NCBI GenBank assembly: GCA_028065135.1
Contig: JAPTWR010000001.1
Span: 32,655 to 96,654 of the forward strand
Direction of reading: 5' to 3'
DNA: 64,000 nucleotides
Source: Acidithiobacillus sp.
GTDB taxonomy: Bacteria; Pseudomonadota; Gammaproteobacteria; Acidithiobacillales; Acidithiobacillaceae
Each line of letters opens with the position of its first letter. Within the stretch, counting starts at the first letter, position 1. Below, piece by piece: positions 27,701-36,980 of the stretch. Made by a program: the position numbers and the translations under genes. The notes under the pieces were generated by a model, which saw only the letters and a program-made list of their open reading frames with translations, was not told where the DNA came from and did no database searches.

Positions 27701-27807
27701 TTACGGGCTTAGGTATTGGCGCTTTCTTCTCGCTCTTCGTGGTGCCAGCCATGTATATGCTGGTCGCCAAGGATTTACACGCGCCCAGGAACACCCAGGA
27801 AGTCTGA
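24727..27807 (+). CDS. RND-family inner membrane multidrug transporter
   Basis: A 1026-residue proton-driven AcrB/MexB-like pump. The start MTFTDIFVRRPVLSTALSLV is typical of HAE-type transporters; the TM4 proton-relay pair is in LVVDDAIIIVENVHRH, and the TM10 Lys is in GLIAKQGILIVQFANE. Two large periplasmic loops with porter and docking domains lie between TM1-2 and TM7-8. The ATG at 24727 is used because it fits the conserved N-terminus. Substrate class cannot be told from sequence; metals, organic acids or dyes are all possible in an acidophile. Confidence 0.94.
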   Translation: MTFTDIFVRRPVLSTALSLVIFLLGLHAYSMMPVREYPALVNTVISIKTAYPGASPNTVQGFITARLEKVIASAPDIDYMTANSSDGSSTITVYMRLNYSPNAALANIQSKVQQVTDQLPAGSQLPVISVTNGHLTDLLYVAFYSQELSQQQITDYLLRVAQPRLASVPGVGEAQILPPGAGNGNTYAMRVWLNPQKMAALGITAAQVSQALAANDFISAVGQTRGKTVQNTIVATTNLHNVGEFRNLVLRQSGNTLIRLKDVATVELGAQDYTSQAFFDGKPAAFIGIQEAPSANSLNVASGVKASLAQLSKSLPPGVHMAIPYDASTFIKASIDEVVMTIGITLAVVVLVIFLFLGSFRAVLIPAIAIPLSIVGAGLITWFMGFTINLLTLLAVVLAIGLVVDDAIIIVENVHRHIDEGKTPFTAALMTGRELGGPIIVMSTTLIAVFAPIGFMGGLTGSLFSEFAFTLVATVLVSMIVALTLSPMLSSKILHPTREHGFEHFIEQRFTGLRNFYDRILGSTLNYVPVTMLFAAVVFGSIYFLFSTSKSELAPAEDQGIIFNAGTGGPTITPDRLANDGQQVLKVLNKYPETRATFMVTGISVGSGGGSNSLFAGMNLTNWDKRSTTAMQLQPQTQRALQSVPGLQVASFLPPSLPGSAGGLPVQFVLQSPGSYGKIDQVASQLIAKAYKSGLFFYVTKDLRIDNPEIVLKINRNMAATLGLTMANIAQDLQPLLGGNYVNRFDMEGRSYKVIPQVPDHFRLDPAALKQYYIATGSGQMVPLSTVVSIETKVEPQYLPQFQQLNSATIQAVPKPGVTLGESLRFFKVAAEKIMPKDFSLNYASQSREYMQESGALLTTFALAIILIYLLLAAQFESFRDPLIVLITVPMSISGALIFISLGLASINIYTELGLITLIGLIAKQGILIVQFANEIQKKEGLNKREAVQKASSIRLRPILMTTGAMVLGVLPLLLTGGPGSISRFQMGLVIFTGLGIGAFFSLFVVPAMYMLVAKDLHAPRNTQEV

Positions 27808-27838
27808 CGGAAGCAGGCTGTTTGGCGCAATGGAGCTG

Positions 27839-27869
27839 ACCGGGGTGCTGATTGGGATCCCGGTTTTTT
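27839..27869 (+). terminator. Terminator of the RND operon
   Basis: ACCGGG (27839-27844) and CCCGGT (27859-27864) enclose a 14-base loop and are followed by six T residues. It lies 32 bases after the transporter stop and separates the pump operon from folD. Confidence 0.8.
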
Positions 27870-27872
27870 CAC

Positions 27873-27901
27873 TTGACAAGACGGAAGGTGGCCAGAAGAA
27901 T
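27873..27901 (+). promoter_or_regulatory. Likely promoter of folD-ppk1-parA-CHAD operon
   Basis: A perfect TTGACA (27873-27878) starts directly after the preceding terminator and is followed after 17 bases by AAGAAT (27896-27901, four of six). About 150 bases of leader remain before the folD start; I see no riboswitch in it. Confidence 0.5.
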
Positions 27902-28050
27902 ACTGAATAAATATTCTCGCTAGTCTTGTTGGGGGACATCCGATTTTCCGCTCCCTGCCGGGTTGACTGGTTCGCCATTCGCACACAGGTAAATTTTTTT
28001 ATGGGTCACAAATTCTTCCTGAGCATTGAGACCTTAGCAAAGAGGTCCTG

Positions 28051-28917
28051 GTGACTGCGCAACGCATCGATGGCAAATCTATAGCCAAAAAAATACAGGC
28101 GGAGGTCACCCATCGCAGTCAAGCCTTTCTCCAGCGTCATGGACGCTCCCCTGGCCTTGCGGTAGTGCTGGTCGGGACCGATCCGGCGTCTCAGGTTTAT
28201 GTGCAAAAAAAACGGAATACCTGTGCTTCAGTAGGCATCAACTCTTTTTCTGCCAATCTTCCCGCAGACAGCACGCCACAACATCTCCTGGCCCATATCG
28301 CCGAATTAAACGCCAATAATGCCGTGGATGGCATCCTGGTGCAGTTGCCCCTGCCCCCGCATTTTGATCCTGAAGAAGTCATTGAAGCCATTGCTGTCGA
28401 CAAGGATGTCGATGGCTTTCACCCCTACAATGTCGGCCGCCTTGCGCTGCGCGCGCCACTGCTGCGCTCCTGTACGCCCGCCGGAATCATGACATTGCTT
28501 CATAAAACCGGCATAGAGCTCGGAGGGAAAGAAGCGGTGATTGTCGGCGCATCCAATATTGTCGGGCGGCCTATGGCACTGGAGCTCCTCCTGGCCGGGG
28601 CGACGGTGACCGTCTGCCACCGTTTCACCCGCGATCTTGCGGCCCATGTGGGACGCGCCGAACTACTCGTCGCGGCGGCAGGCAAACCGGGACTGATACC
28701 TGGTGAGTGGGTTCGTGAAGGAGCCGTGGTCATTGATGTAGGCATCAATCGTCTTCCAGATGGGCGTTTGACCGGTGATGTAGACTTTGCCGGTGCGGAG
28801 CAACGTGCGGCATGGATCACTCCAGTCCCTGGCGGGGTCGGCCCAATGACGGTAGCCACACTCTTGCAGAATACCCTGTTTGCGGCAGAGCGACGCATGG
28901 GACACGCACATGAATGA
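28051..28917 (+). CDS. folD: Bifunctional methylene-THF dehydrogenase/cyclohydrolase
   Basis: A 288-residue cytosolic enzyme that converts 5,10-methylene-THF to 10-formyl-THF, feeding purN and formyl-Met-tRNA. Motifs: [19 protein letters not shown] with the catalytic Lys, [23 protein letters not shown], and the NADP-binding [17 protein letters not shown], then [13 protein letters not shown]. The GTG start has AGAGGT (28040-28046) upstream. Its final codons overlap the ppk1 start by eight bases. Confidence 0.96.
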   Translation: MTAQRIDGKSIAKKIQAEVTHRSQAFLQRHGRSPGLAVVLVGTDPASQVYVQKKRNTCASVGINSFSANLPADSTPQHLLAHIAELNANNAVDGILVQLPLPPHFDPEEVIEAIAVDKDVDGFHPYNVGRLALRAPLLRSCTPAGIMTLLHKTGIELGGKEAVIVGASNIVGRPMALELLLAGATVTVCHRFTRDLAAHVGRAELLVAAAGKPGLIPGEWVREGAVVIDVGINRLPDGRLTGDVDFAGAEQRAAWITPVPGGVGPMTVATLLQNTLFAAERRMGHAHE

Positions 28918-31015
28918 AGCACCTGCCCAGCAAAAATCTGCTGCGGCGCCCTCGCTGGACAATCCCGATCTCTACTTCAACCGCGACCTCAGCATCCTCG
29001 AATTTAACCGCCGGGTACTCGCGTTGGCTGATGATCCACATGTACCCCTGCTGGAACGTTTACGTTATCTGACCATCGTTTCCAACAATCTGGACGAATT
29101 TTTTGAAGTACGCATGGCAGGGCTTCTGCAGCGGCGCAAATTTGGTGCGGGTCCTTCGGGGCCGGATATGCTCGGACCAAATATCGAAATTGAAGCCGTA
29201 TCCGAAATGGCCCATGAGATTATCTCTGCGCAATATCGCTGCCTGAACCAACGACTGATACCTGCCCTGGCCAAAGAGGGTATCCGTCTGTTGCGTCGAC
29301 GCGAATGGCAGGCCGCGCAAAAACGCTGGATCAGCAGCTATTTTCAGAGTGAAGTCCTACCTCTGCTCACCCCCTTGAGCCTTGACCCAGCCCACCCCTT
29401 TCCCAAGGTACAGAACAAAGGACTAAATTTTGCCATCGCCCTGGAGGGCCAGGATGCTTATGGGCGGCATAGCCCCATCGCCATCGTGCAGGCACCGCGG
29501 ATACTGTCGCGTATCATCCAGATTCCAACGCACCTGGCCGGTCCGCATGATTTCGTGTTTCTCTCCTCTATCATTCACGAACATGTGCAAACCCTTTTTC
29601 CGGGCCTGACGATACAGGGTTTTTATCAATTTCGGGTAACCCGCAATAGTGAACTCTTCGTGGACGAAGAGGAGGTGGACAACCTCCTCGATGCGATCGC
29701 TGATGAATTACCGATGCGCCCTTTTGGTGAGGCGGTACGGCTGGAAGTCGCCAGCAACTGTCCGCGCGAGGTTATCGATTACCTCTTGAAGCATTTTGAA
29801 CTTGGTGAGGATAATCTGTATTCGCTGCCGGGTCCCGTGAATCTATCACGGCTGGCCGCCATCATCGACATGGTTCCTCGCCACGATCTGCTCTTCCCAC
29901 CCTTTGTACCCGGCCTGCCCTCAGTCTGTATGCGCCCGGAGAATATATTTGCCCAACTCCGCGAGGCACCCATTCTCCTCCATCACCCTTACCAGAGCTT
30001 CAATCCGGTACTGGATTTTCTCCGCCAAGCGGCCAATGATCCGCAAGTCATCGGTATCAAACAGACCTTATACCGCACCACCCCGGATTCTCCCATCATT
30101 GATGCACTGATAGAAGCGGCAATGGCGGGTAAGCAGGTCACTGCCGTGGTCGAACTCAAGGCCCGCTTTGACGAAGCCAATAACATTCGCATGGCGGAAC
30201 GCCTGGAAGAGGTGGGTATACAGGTGGTGTACGGCGTGGTCAACCATAAGGTACATGCCAAGATGATCCTGGTCCTACGCCGTGAGGAGGATGGGGTTCG
30301 CCTCTATGGGCATCTGGGTACTGGCAATTATCATCCTCGTAATGCGCGGATTTATACCGATCTTAGCCTGCTCACCACACATGCTGACATCACGGCCGAC
30401 ATGAACGATCTGTTCATGCACATCACCGGCATGGGTAAGGCACCGCAACTGCGTTGCCTGCTGCAAAGTCCCTTTACCATGTTCAGCGGGATATGTGATG
30501 CCATCGAGGCAGAGACCCGGCTCGGCGTGAAAGGCCGCATCATCGCGCGGGTGAATGCGCTGGTCGAACCAGACCTGATTCGCGCCCTGTACCGGGCCTC
30601 CCAGGCCGGAGTGGAAATCGACCTGGTGGTACGCGGTGCCTGTGCCCTACGTCCCGGCATACCCGGTGTCTCTGAATGTATCCGGGTGCGTTCCATTGTC
30701 GGTCGCTTTCTCGAACACAGCCGTGTCTACTACTTCGGGAATGACGGACATCCCAAGCTTTGGATGTCGAGTGCCGACTGGATGGGACGCAATCTCTTTC
30801 GCCGTCTGGAAGTCGCGGTGCCCATTCTCGATCCCGACTTGCGCGCACGCATACTCAAAGAAACCCTTCAGCTCTACCTGGAGGATGACTGTAACGCTTG
30901 GGTCATGCGTGCCGATGGTACGTATGATTTTCTGCGTAAACCCCTCGATGCCACCTGTAAATCAGCTCAGGACCGTTTACTGGAACACTACGACAGGAGT
31001 AGCCAGCATGCGTGA
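28910..31015 (+). CDS. ppk1: Polyphosphate kinase 1
   Basis: A 701-residue PPK1 that reversibly polymerises ATP gamma-phosphate into polyphosphate, peripheral to the membrane. Four domains in order: N-terminal helical ([19 protein letters not shown]), head, and two phospholipase-D-like catalytic domains. His449 in NHKVHAKM matches the autophosphorylated His, followed by [29 protein letters not shown] carries the second active-site His. The ATG at 28910 overlaps folD by eight bases and has no good ribosome-binding site, so coupling is likely. A parA-like and a CYTH-CHAD gene follow at once. Confidence 0.96.
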   Translation: MNEAPAQQKSAAAPSLDNPDLYFNRDLSILEFNRRVLALADDPHVPLLERLRYLTIVSNNLDEFFEVRMAGLLQRRKFGAGPSGPDMLGPNIEIEAVSEMAHEIISAQYRCLNQRLIPALAKEGIRLLRRREWQAAQKRWISSYFQSEVLPLLTPLSLDPAHPFPKVQNKGLNFAIALEGQDAYGRHSPIAIVQAPRILSRIIQIPTHLAGPHDFVFLSSIIHEHVQTLFPGLTIQGFYQFRVTRNSELFVDEEEVDNLLDAIADELPMRPFGEAVRLEVASNCPREVIDYLLKHFELGEDNLYSLPGPVNLSRLAAIIDMVPRHDLLFPPFVPGLPSVCMRPENIFAQLREAPILLHHPYQSFNPVLDFLRQAANDPQVIGIKQTLYRTTPDSPIIDALIEAAMAGKQVTAVVELKARFDEANNIRMAERLEEVGIQVVYGVVNHKVHAKMILVLRREEDGVRLYGHLGTGNYHPRNARIYTDLSLLTTHADITADMNDLFMHITGMGKAPQLRCLLQSPFTMFSGICDAIEAETRLGVKGRIIARVNALVEPDLIRALYRASQAGVEIDLVVRGACALRPGIPGVSECIRVRSIVGRFLEHSRVYYFGNDGHPKLWMSSADWMGRNLFRRLEVAVPILDPDLRARILKETLQLYLEDDCNAWVMRADGTYDFLRKPLDATCKSAQDRLLEHYDRSSQHA

Positions 31016-31027
31016 CAAGGTTTCGTC

Positions 31028-31666
31028 GTGATCCGGGTACTGGTGCTCAACAGCAAAGGAGGTGCCGGAAAGACGACAGTTGCCACCAACCTCGCCAGTT
31101 TGCTGGCACTGCGCGGTTCGGTACTGCTCGCTGACCTGGATCCGCAGCGCTCGTCCAGCACCTGGGCCGAACGACGGTCGGAGCGGCTGCCAAAGCTGTC
31201 CATCATTGCCGATGCTGATCGGGATTTCCGTGGTTATCCAACGAGCGATTTCGTCGTCTTTGATGCCCCTGCTGGCCTGAAAAAAGGACGTCTGGAAGAT
31301 ATGCTTGATGAGGTGGAGGTGCTGTTGGTACCTATCGGTCCCTCTTCTTTTGATATGGACGCCAGCCGTCTTTTCCTGGAAAAACTGAATGAGATTAAAC
31401 GCTTTCGTAAAGGTAAGGTGCGCATGGGCGTTATTGCCAACCGCGTGAATGCGCGTACCAAGGGCGGACAGCGTCTGCAACTATTTCTGTCAGATTTGCA
31501 CTTACCGGTGGTGGCCACCCTGCGTGATAATCAACTCTATGTGCGAGCCGCGCAACTGGGCGCGGGCATAGCGGATTTGCGGATGGCGGAAACCCGCGCT
31601 GAATTACCGCAATGGGCGCAGCTCCTGCGCTTTGTAACGGAGGGGAAGCGTGGAACAGGAGCTTAA
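31028..31666 (+). CDS. Orphan ParA/MinD-type ATPase
   Basis: A 212-residue deviant Walker ATPase. KGGAGKTT (residues 10-17) has the signature first Lys of ParA/MinD proteins, followed by VLLADLDPQRSSSTWAERR and VVFDAPAG (Walker A' and B equivalents). There is no N-terminal helix-turn-helix and no amphipathic C-terminal helix obvious, so it looks like the small cargo-positioning ParA type rather than plasmid ParA or MinD. No parB is next to it. GTG start, 12 bases after ppk1; its end overlaps the CHAD gene by 17 bases. A role with polyphosphate is my inference from this context. Confidence 0.85.
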   Translation: MIRVLVLNSKGGAGKTTVATNLASLLALRGSVLLADLDPQRSSSTWAERRSERLPKLSIIADADRDFRGYPTSDFVVFDAPAGLKKGRLEDMLDEVEVLLVPIGPSSFDMDASRLFLEKLNEIKRFRKGKVRMGVIANRVNARTKGGQRLQLFLSDLHLPVVATLRDNQLYVRAAQLGAGIADLRMAETRAELPQWAQLLRFVTEGKRGTGA

Positions 31667-33122
31667 ACTACAGATACTCGATCCGTCCCCTGCCGCCTGG
31701 ACAAAAATCAGCCAGCATCCTCTGCTGGCACTGGGTACAACCTCCCCTTTGCAACTCCACGCTTTCTATTATGATAGCCGTGATGGCGCCTTGCAGCGCG
31801 CCCGGCTAGCCTACCGTGTACGTCGGGAAGAGAAAGAGTGGGTGGCCACCCTCAAGGCCGAAGGCCAATCCACTGGCGGACTGCATCAGCGTCCCGAATG
31901 GAACGTCACCGTATTCTCCTCCGAAGCTGATCTCCGGGTGTTTACCGACCCGGATGCTGTGGCGTTACTCACGCCCTTTTTGGGTTTGGTCTTGCAAGTC
32001 ATCCTCGAAACCCGTTTTGAACGGTTGGAGAGTCGGGTGGATCGCGTGGACGGCAGCCAGATTCTGGTCGCACTGGATCGCGGAGAAATCGTTGCCAACG
32101 GCGGCTTACGTGAACCTATTCTCGAAGTAGAGTTGGAATTGGCAGCAGGAGAGGCTGCCGCGGTATTAGAGATGGGCGCGGAACTGTGCCTCGATCTGCC
32201 GCTGTTGCCCGATGGGGAAAGCAAGATGCTTCGGGGCTTGCGTCTCGCCGGGCTGATACCGGCCGAGGTCGGTGCGATGCGCTACCAGACACCACCGCTA
32301 CGCCGCCACGAAAATGCCGGAAAAGCATTCAGCCGCCTGCTGATCCAACAAAGTCAACAAGCGATTAGCGAAGCCCGGCGACATTCAGCCGATAATAGTA
32401 CGAAGACCTTACATCAGTTGCGCAAAACCGTCCGTAGCCTGCGCGCGCTGCTGCGTTTCTGCCGGGCTCTGGATGCTGACAGCCATCTCGCCAGCACCGC
32501 TCAGGAATTGGCTGACTGGTTTCATCAACAAAATATACGACGTGACCATGAAGTGCTCGCCATGTATTGGGAAGCGTTGGCCACGGCTACGGGCAGCGAA
32601 GTGATCCCGCTGCATAGTTGGTTGATAGAGCAAGCCGAAGCAACACCTGCCCATCTCGGCCAGTGCGTCGCCGCAATTCTGAAGCTTTGGGCACGGCTGC
32701 TGCGTGCAGCGCTATACAGTGATCAGGATCTACAACACTACGCAGAAATGCATCTGCGGCGTCAGGATCGCCAATTAATGGCGGCGGGAGCCGCAGCCAA
32801 GACCGCCACCAGTTTTCATGCCTTGCGCATACGCATCAAGAACTGGCGCTATGTGATCATCGCCCTTGGCGATATATGGCCCAGCAAAGACAGTAAAACA
32901 CTGCTCAAACTGCTGTCATCCCTACAAGAAATCTCTGGTGCTGTCCATGACGCCGATATGGCAAGACAGCATCTGGCGGGGCTGGCTACCAGCCGCAAGC
33001 ACGGGCTCGCTTTCAGTGCGGGGATGCTGATGGGCTATCTCCATGCACGGGAGAACCGACAACGCAAAAAATTCTCCAGGTATTGGGAGCGGCTGGAGAA
33101 CGCCCCACGGCCGTGGGGCTGA
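31650..33122 (+). CDS. CYTH-CHAD domain protein (inorganic triphosphatase-like)
   Basis: A 490-residue fusion. Residues 1 to about 205 form a CYTH (triphosphate tunnel) domain: ExExK as EQELK near the N-terminus, YRVRREEKEWVATLKAEG and a later EVELELAAGE strand. From about 220 onward is a CHAD domain, an all-helical domain with conserved basic residues: LHQLRKTVRSLRALLRF and FHALRIRIKNWRYVIIAL. CYTH-CHAD proteins hydrolyse inorganic triphosphate, and CHAD domains are known to bind polyphosphate granules. The GTG has GGAGGGG upstream and is translationally coupled to the ParA gene. Confidence 0.92.
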   Translation: MEQELKLQILDPSPAAWTKISQHPLLALGTTSPLQLHAFYYDSRDGALQRARLAYRVRREEKEWVATLKAEGQSTGGLHQRPEWNVTVFSSEADLRVFTDPDAVALLTPFLGLVLQVILETRFERLESRVDRVDGSQILVALDRGEIVANGGLREPILEVELELAAGEAAAVLEMGAELCLDLPLLPDGESKMLRGLRLAGLIPAEVGAMRYQTPPLRRHENAGKAFSRLLIQQSQQAISEARRHSADNSTKTLHQLRKTVRSLRALLRFCRALDADSHLASTAQELADWFHQQNIRRDHEVLAMYWEALATATGSEVIPLHSWLIEQAEATPAHLGQCVAAILKLWARLLRAALYSDQDLQHYAEMHLRRQDRQLMAAGAAAKTATSFHALRIRIKNWRYVIIALGDIWPSKDSKTLLKLLSSLQEISGAVHDADMARQHLAGLATSRKHGLAFSAGMLMGYLHARENRQRKKFSRYWERLENAPRPWG

Positions 33123-33134
33123 TTCCGTCAGTAT

Positions 33135-33476
33135 TTAATCCAACCCCTCGCGCTTGTGTTCGGTCATATGCGCAATCAAGGCAATTTCGTGGGCCAGACA
33201 ATATTGCGGTTCTGTTACTCCCCACTCGCGCGCCTGCTCCAGATCATAAGTGTCAGTGTCGCAGACCTGCTCCAGTTGCTGACAGTTCAGACTCTCGCTT
33301 AAGAAACCCGCCACCTCGGCGATCTGGTTATTGCCCAGAACACTGACCGCCTCGCCGAGCGTGAGATTCATCTTGCCACTTAACTGCTCCGCAACCGCCA
33401 TTGTTGCTGCATCCAGGCTATTTTCGTCCTTCAGCAGGAATGCTCTGGAGAGGGCAAGTTGACGATCTATAGACAT
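33135..33476 (-). CDS. Orphan small protein, unknown function
   Basis: A 113-residue, mostly helical, acidic cytosolic-type protein that I do not recognise. It has no signal peptide or membrane segment. Three cysteines (NCQQ, VCDT, YCLAHE) are scattered, not in a CxxC. The ATG at 33474-33476 has a good AGGAGA site upstream, which supports it being real. It lies 31 bases after pepN on the same strand and could be the last gene of that operon, converging with the CHAD gene 12 bases away. Confidence 0.6.
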   Translation of the reverse strand: MSIDRQLALSRAFLLKDENSLDAATMAVAEQLSGKMNLTLGEAVSVLGNNQIAEVAGFLSESLNCQQLEQVCDTDTYDLEQAREWGVTEPQYCLAHEIALIAHMTEHKREGLD

Positions 33477-33507
33477 CTTTTATGTCTCCTTATCTATTTG
33501 AATATAT

Positions 33508-36144
33508 TTAATGTTTATTGGGATGAGAACGCTGTATGACTTCTGCCAAGTCGCGGGAAAGCTTAGGCTTGCCCGCGAGCATTTTCAAGGCTTCGCCCAT
33601 AGCCTGCTGACGTGGGGCGTCATAACGCTGCCAACGGCTCAGGGGTGTTGCCAGACGCGCCGCCGTCTGTGGATTAAGATCGTCAAGACGACGGAGTTGT
33701 TCCGCGTAAAAGGCATAGCCCGAACCATCTGCGGCATGGAAAACCGTGGGATTAGCGGCAAAACCACCAAGCACTGCACGTACCCGATTGGGTACCCGCC
33801 AATCAAAGGCAGGATGCACGAGCAAATGCTCTACCTGACGCAGGGTTTCCGGGCGTGGCGTGGCTGCCTGTATCGCAAACCATTTGTCGATCAGCAGCGG
33901 ATATTCATGCCACCTTCGGTAAAAGTCGAGCAGGATATCCTCGGCATCATGGTGGCGATGCTGTACCAGCAACTGAAAAGCGGCCAAGCGGTCCGTCATA
34001 TTATCGGCCTGGGCATATTGCTGACGGGCGTAAAGGGCCATCTCCTCGTGACCTTCGTGGTCGCCGGCAATCAAATAACTCAGGGCCAGGTTACGCAGGC
34101 GCCGACGACCGATAGACAAACCGTCGCGCTGATAGGTCGCGGCAAGATCGTGATACAACCCCATCCACTCGGGCACGAACTGCATACCGATGGTGCGCAT
34201 CAAGCTGTCGCGCGCGTGATGAACGGCTTCGACGGCAATCACTGGCATCTGCTCGCCGATATAATCCTCGCTGGGGAGTGAAAGCAGTTCGGCACGGAAG
34301 GCCGGGTCTATCTGTGCATCACCTAAAGTCGCCGCGACAGCATGCCGCAGGGCGCTTGGCAGTGAGGCAAGCGATGCATCAGCCACGGTGGCGAGTAAGG
34401 CTTTTACCGCAAGGTCCTGGATACTCTCCCAGCGATTGAAGGGGTCATCATCATGGCTGGCCAAAAAACTACGGGCATCGTCATCCAACGGACTTTCGAG
34501 GCGCACCGGTGCAGAGAAGCCGCGCAAAAGGGAGGGAATCACTGGATCAGGCAGGTTGTCAAAAGTCCATGACTGTTCAGTCTGCTCCAGTAAAAGTATG
34601 CTTTCACGGTCAGTTCCATTCAGCGGAACCCGTTGCCCCTGGGTGTTGAGCAGCGCCATACGCACGGGGATCGGTACCGGCTCTTTAACGGGCTGCCCAG
34701 GCGTTGCCGGGGTTTCCTGACGCAGGGTGAGGGTATAGCTATGCCGGGCCGGATCATAGCTACCGGTCGCGCGCAGGATCGGTGTTCCCGCCTGGCCATA
34801 CCAGCGACGGAAACCGGAGAGATCGCGCTGGTTGGCATCCTCCATGGCGGCGACAAAGTCTTCAATGGTAACCGCCTGACCATCGTGTCGCTGAAAATAG
34901 AGATCCATGCCCTGGCGAAACTGTGCTTTACCCAACAGAGTGTGGATCATCCGCACCAGTTCGGCGCCTTTTTCGTAGACCGTCGCCGTGTAGAAATTAT
35001 TGATTTCGGAATAGGCATCGGGCCGCACCGGGTGCGCAAGGGGGCCGGCATCCTCCGGGAACTGGGCAGCGCGCAAACGGCGCACATCACCGATGCGCTG
35101 AACACCGCGGGAATTCTGATCGGCACTGAACTCCTGATCGCGAAACACGGTCAGGCCCTCCTTGAGACTCAACTGAAACCAGTCACGCAAAGTCACCCGA
35201 TTGCCGGTCCAGTTGTGGAAATATTCGTGGGCAATAACTGACTCAATGCCCTGATAGTCGTTGTCCGTAGCGGTCTCCGGGCTGGCAAGCACATATTTAG
35301 CATTAAAAATGTTGAGGCCTTTATTCTCCATCGCGCCCATATTGAAGCTGTCGGTAGCAACAATCATGTAGCGGTCCAGGTCGTATTCCCGACCATAGAC
35401 CTCCTCATCCCAGTGCATGGCGCGCTTGAGGCTGTCCATGGCCTGGACGCAGGCGCCGGTGTCACGTTCAGCCACATAGATTTCCAGCACCACGTCCCGT
35501 CCGGAAGCGGTACGGTACTGATCGCGAACCACCGCCAGATCACCAGCCACCATGGCGAAGAGGTATGCCGGTTTGGGATAAGGATCTTCCCAGCGGGCCC
35601 AGTGCCAGCCGTCTTCCTCATCACCCGTGGCCATACAGTTGCCGTTGGCGAGCAGCACCGGGCAATTTTTTTGTGGGGCGTGCAGGGTGACCGTGAAGCG
35701 GGCGAGGCAATCAGGACGATCCAGGGTGTAGGTAATGCGCCGGAAACCCTCCGCTTCACATTGGGTCAAGAATTGCCCGCCCGCATGATAGAGGCCGGAA
35801 AGCGTGGAGTTGGCCGCAGGATGTATGCGTACCCTGCTTTCCAGAACGAAAGATTCCGGGGGGTTCAACAGCACCAATCCCGCGTCGGTCAGTCGATATT
35901 CATGCTCTGCCAGAGTCCGGCCATCCCGCTGGAGACTCAACAGTTCCAGGGACTCGCCGTCCAGATGCAATTCGGTAACCGGCGCCGTAGCGGTGCATTG
36001 AAAATGAAGACAGGCAGACACCTCCGTATTTTCCGGGTCCAAACGCAGATCAAGGGCGATTTCAGAGATCTGATAACTAGGTACTTTGTAATCGCCGCGC
36101 TGAACCACGACTGCGTTTGTCCCGGATATGGTCACTTCTGGCAT
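33508..36144 (-). CDS. pepN: Aminopeptidase N
   Basis: An 878-residue M1 zinc metallopeptidase that trims N-terminal residues from peptides in the cytosol. The exopeptidase motif GAMEN and the zinc site HEYFHNWTGNR with its downstream Glu (LKEGLTVFRDQEF) are intact, and the N-terminal, catalytic and C-terminal Ig-like and helical-repeat domains fit normal length. Start is the ATG at 36142-36144, overlapping the DsbC/G-like gene by 13 bases; the ribosome-binding site is poorly placed, so an in-frame GTG 12 codons later is an alternative. Confidence 0.95.
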   Translation of the reverse strand: MPEVTISGTNAVVVQRGDYKVPSYQISEIALDLRLDPENTEVSACLHFQCTATAPVTELHLDGESLELLSLQRDGRTLAEHEYRLTDAGLVLLNPPESFVLESRVRIHPAANSTLSGLYHAGGQFLTQCEAEGFRRITYTLDRPDCLARFTVTLHAPQKNCPVLLANGNCMATGDEEDGWHWARWEDPYPKPAYLFAMVAGDLAVVRDQYRTASGRDVVLEIYVAERDTGACVQAMDSLKRAMHWDEEVYGREYDLDRYMIVATDSFNMGAMENKGLNIFNAKYVLASPETATDNDYQGIESVIAHEYFHNWTGNRVTLRDWFQLSLKEGLTVFRDQEFSADQNSRGVQRIGDVRRLRAAQFPEDAGPLAHPVRPDAYSEINNFYTATVYEKGAELVRMIHTLLGKAQFRQGMDLYFQRHDGQAVTIEDFVAAMEDANQRDLSGFRRWYGQAGTPILRATGSYDPARHSYTLTLRQETPATPGQPVKEPVPIPVRMALLNTQGQRVPLNGTDRESILLLEQTEQSWTFDNLPDPVIPSLLRGFSAPVRLESPLDDDARSFLASHDDDPFNRWESIQDLAVKALLATVADASLASLPSALRHAVAATLGDAQIDPAFRAELLSLPSEDYIGEQMPVIAVEAVHHARDSLMRTIGMQFVPEWMGLYHDLAATYQRDGLSIGRRRLRNLALSYLIAGDHEGHEEMALYARQQYAQADNMTDRLAAFQLLVQHRHHDAEDILLDFYRRWHEYPLLIDKWFAIQAATPRPETLRQVEHLLVHPAFDWRVPNRVRAVLGGFAANPTVFHAADGSGYAFYAEQLRRLDDLNPQTAARLATPLSRWQRYDAPRQQAMGEALKMLAGKPKLSRDLAEVIQRSHPNKH

Positions 36145-36980
36145 GCTCCATTTTGCAGGTTACCAAGGTGTGCAACAAAATCTTTGAGACTTTCTTTGTT
36201 CAAGCCATGTATCAGGGTGGCCGCACCTTTTTGATCGCAGTAGATCAGGGTGGGGGTAGCCATTTCACCGCTCTCACCGAGCAGCCTGGTATTATTTTTT
36301 ACGGCGCTAACGGTGGCTATGCCGGGATTTCGAGCAGGCTCGATACCTCCCTCTTCCGTTCCCTCATTAAAGCTATTTTCGTTTTCCGCCATAGCGATAG
36401 CGGGGTCCTTGGCACCGAGAATAGCAGCGGCTTTAGGGCCACTGCTCTTTTTGAGGAACGCCACCACCACATAACGCACTCTGAGCTTGCCGGCGTCAAT
36501 CAGTGGCTTAGCCTCTTCATAAAACTTGTGGCAGAAAATGCAATCAGGATCAACAAAAGCGATCACCTCAGGTCCACTGGTGCCCAGCACAAAGCTGTCG
36601 GTATGAGCAGCCTTCGCGGCCATGGTCGCAGGGCTTGTCGGCTTGGGAATCAGACCAAGCTTCAGCATCGCCGCATGCGCTTCGTCCGTACCTTGCGTAT
36701 TCAGGACTGGGCCGGCAACCAGATATTTGCCATCCGCAGTGGCAAAGGCAATAGTCGGACGTCCTTCCAGAGTCACTTCGATCCCGGTTAATCCCCCGGG
36801 GCCGGGGAACACCTTCTCAGCCTTGGCCTGCCCATGGGTCACGGATTCCAGCAAGCTTTCCGCGGCGCCAAGGCTGACTTCCGTTCCCATGTGGGGCATT
36901 GCAAAACGGTCCACGACAGCGCCGGTAAGGCCGCCGATGATAAAAAGGGCCACGGCCAACGCAATGGATTTTTTCTCCAT
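36132..36980 (-). CDS. DsbC/DsbG-like thiol:disulfide isomerase
   Basis: A 282-residue periplasmic thioredoxin-fold protein with an uncleaved or cleaved N-terminal hydrophobic segment (residues 5-25). The redox site is CIFC within DPDCIFCHKFYEE, and the cis-Pro loop is ATPTLIYC. The N-terminal half resembles the dimerisation domain of DsbC/DsbG. It may isomerise disulfides or protect single cysteines in exported electron-transfer proteins. The ATG is at 36978-36980. The gene shares a 13-base overlap with pepN, an unusual pairing. Confidence 0.82.
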   Translation of the reverse strand: MEKKSIALAVALFIIGGLTGAVVDRFAMPHMGTEVSLGAAESLLESVTHGQAKAEKVFPGPGGLTGIEVTLEGRPTIAFATADGKYLVAGPVLNTQGTDEAHAAMLKLGLIPKPTSPATMAAKAAHTDSFVLGTSGPEVIAFVDPDCIFCHKFYEEAKPLIDAGKLRVRYVVVAFLKKSSGPKAAAILGAKDPAIAMAENENSFNEGTEEGGIEPARNPGIATVSAVKNNTRLLGESGEMATPTLIYCDQKGAATLIHGLNKESLKDFVAHLGNLQNGACQK

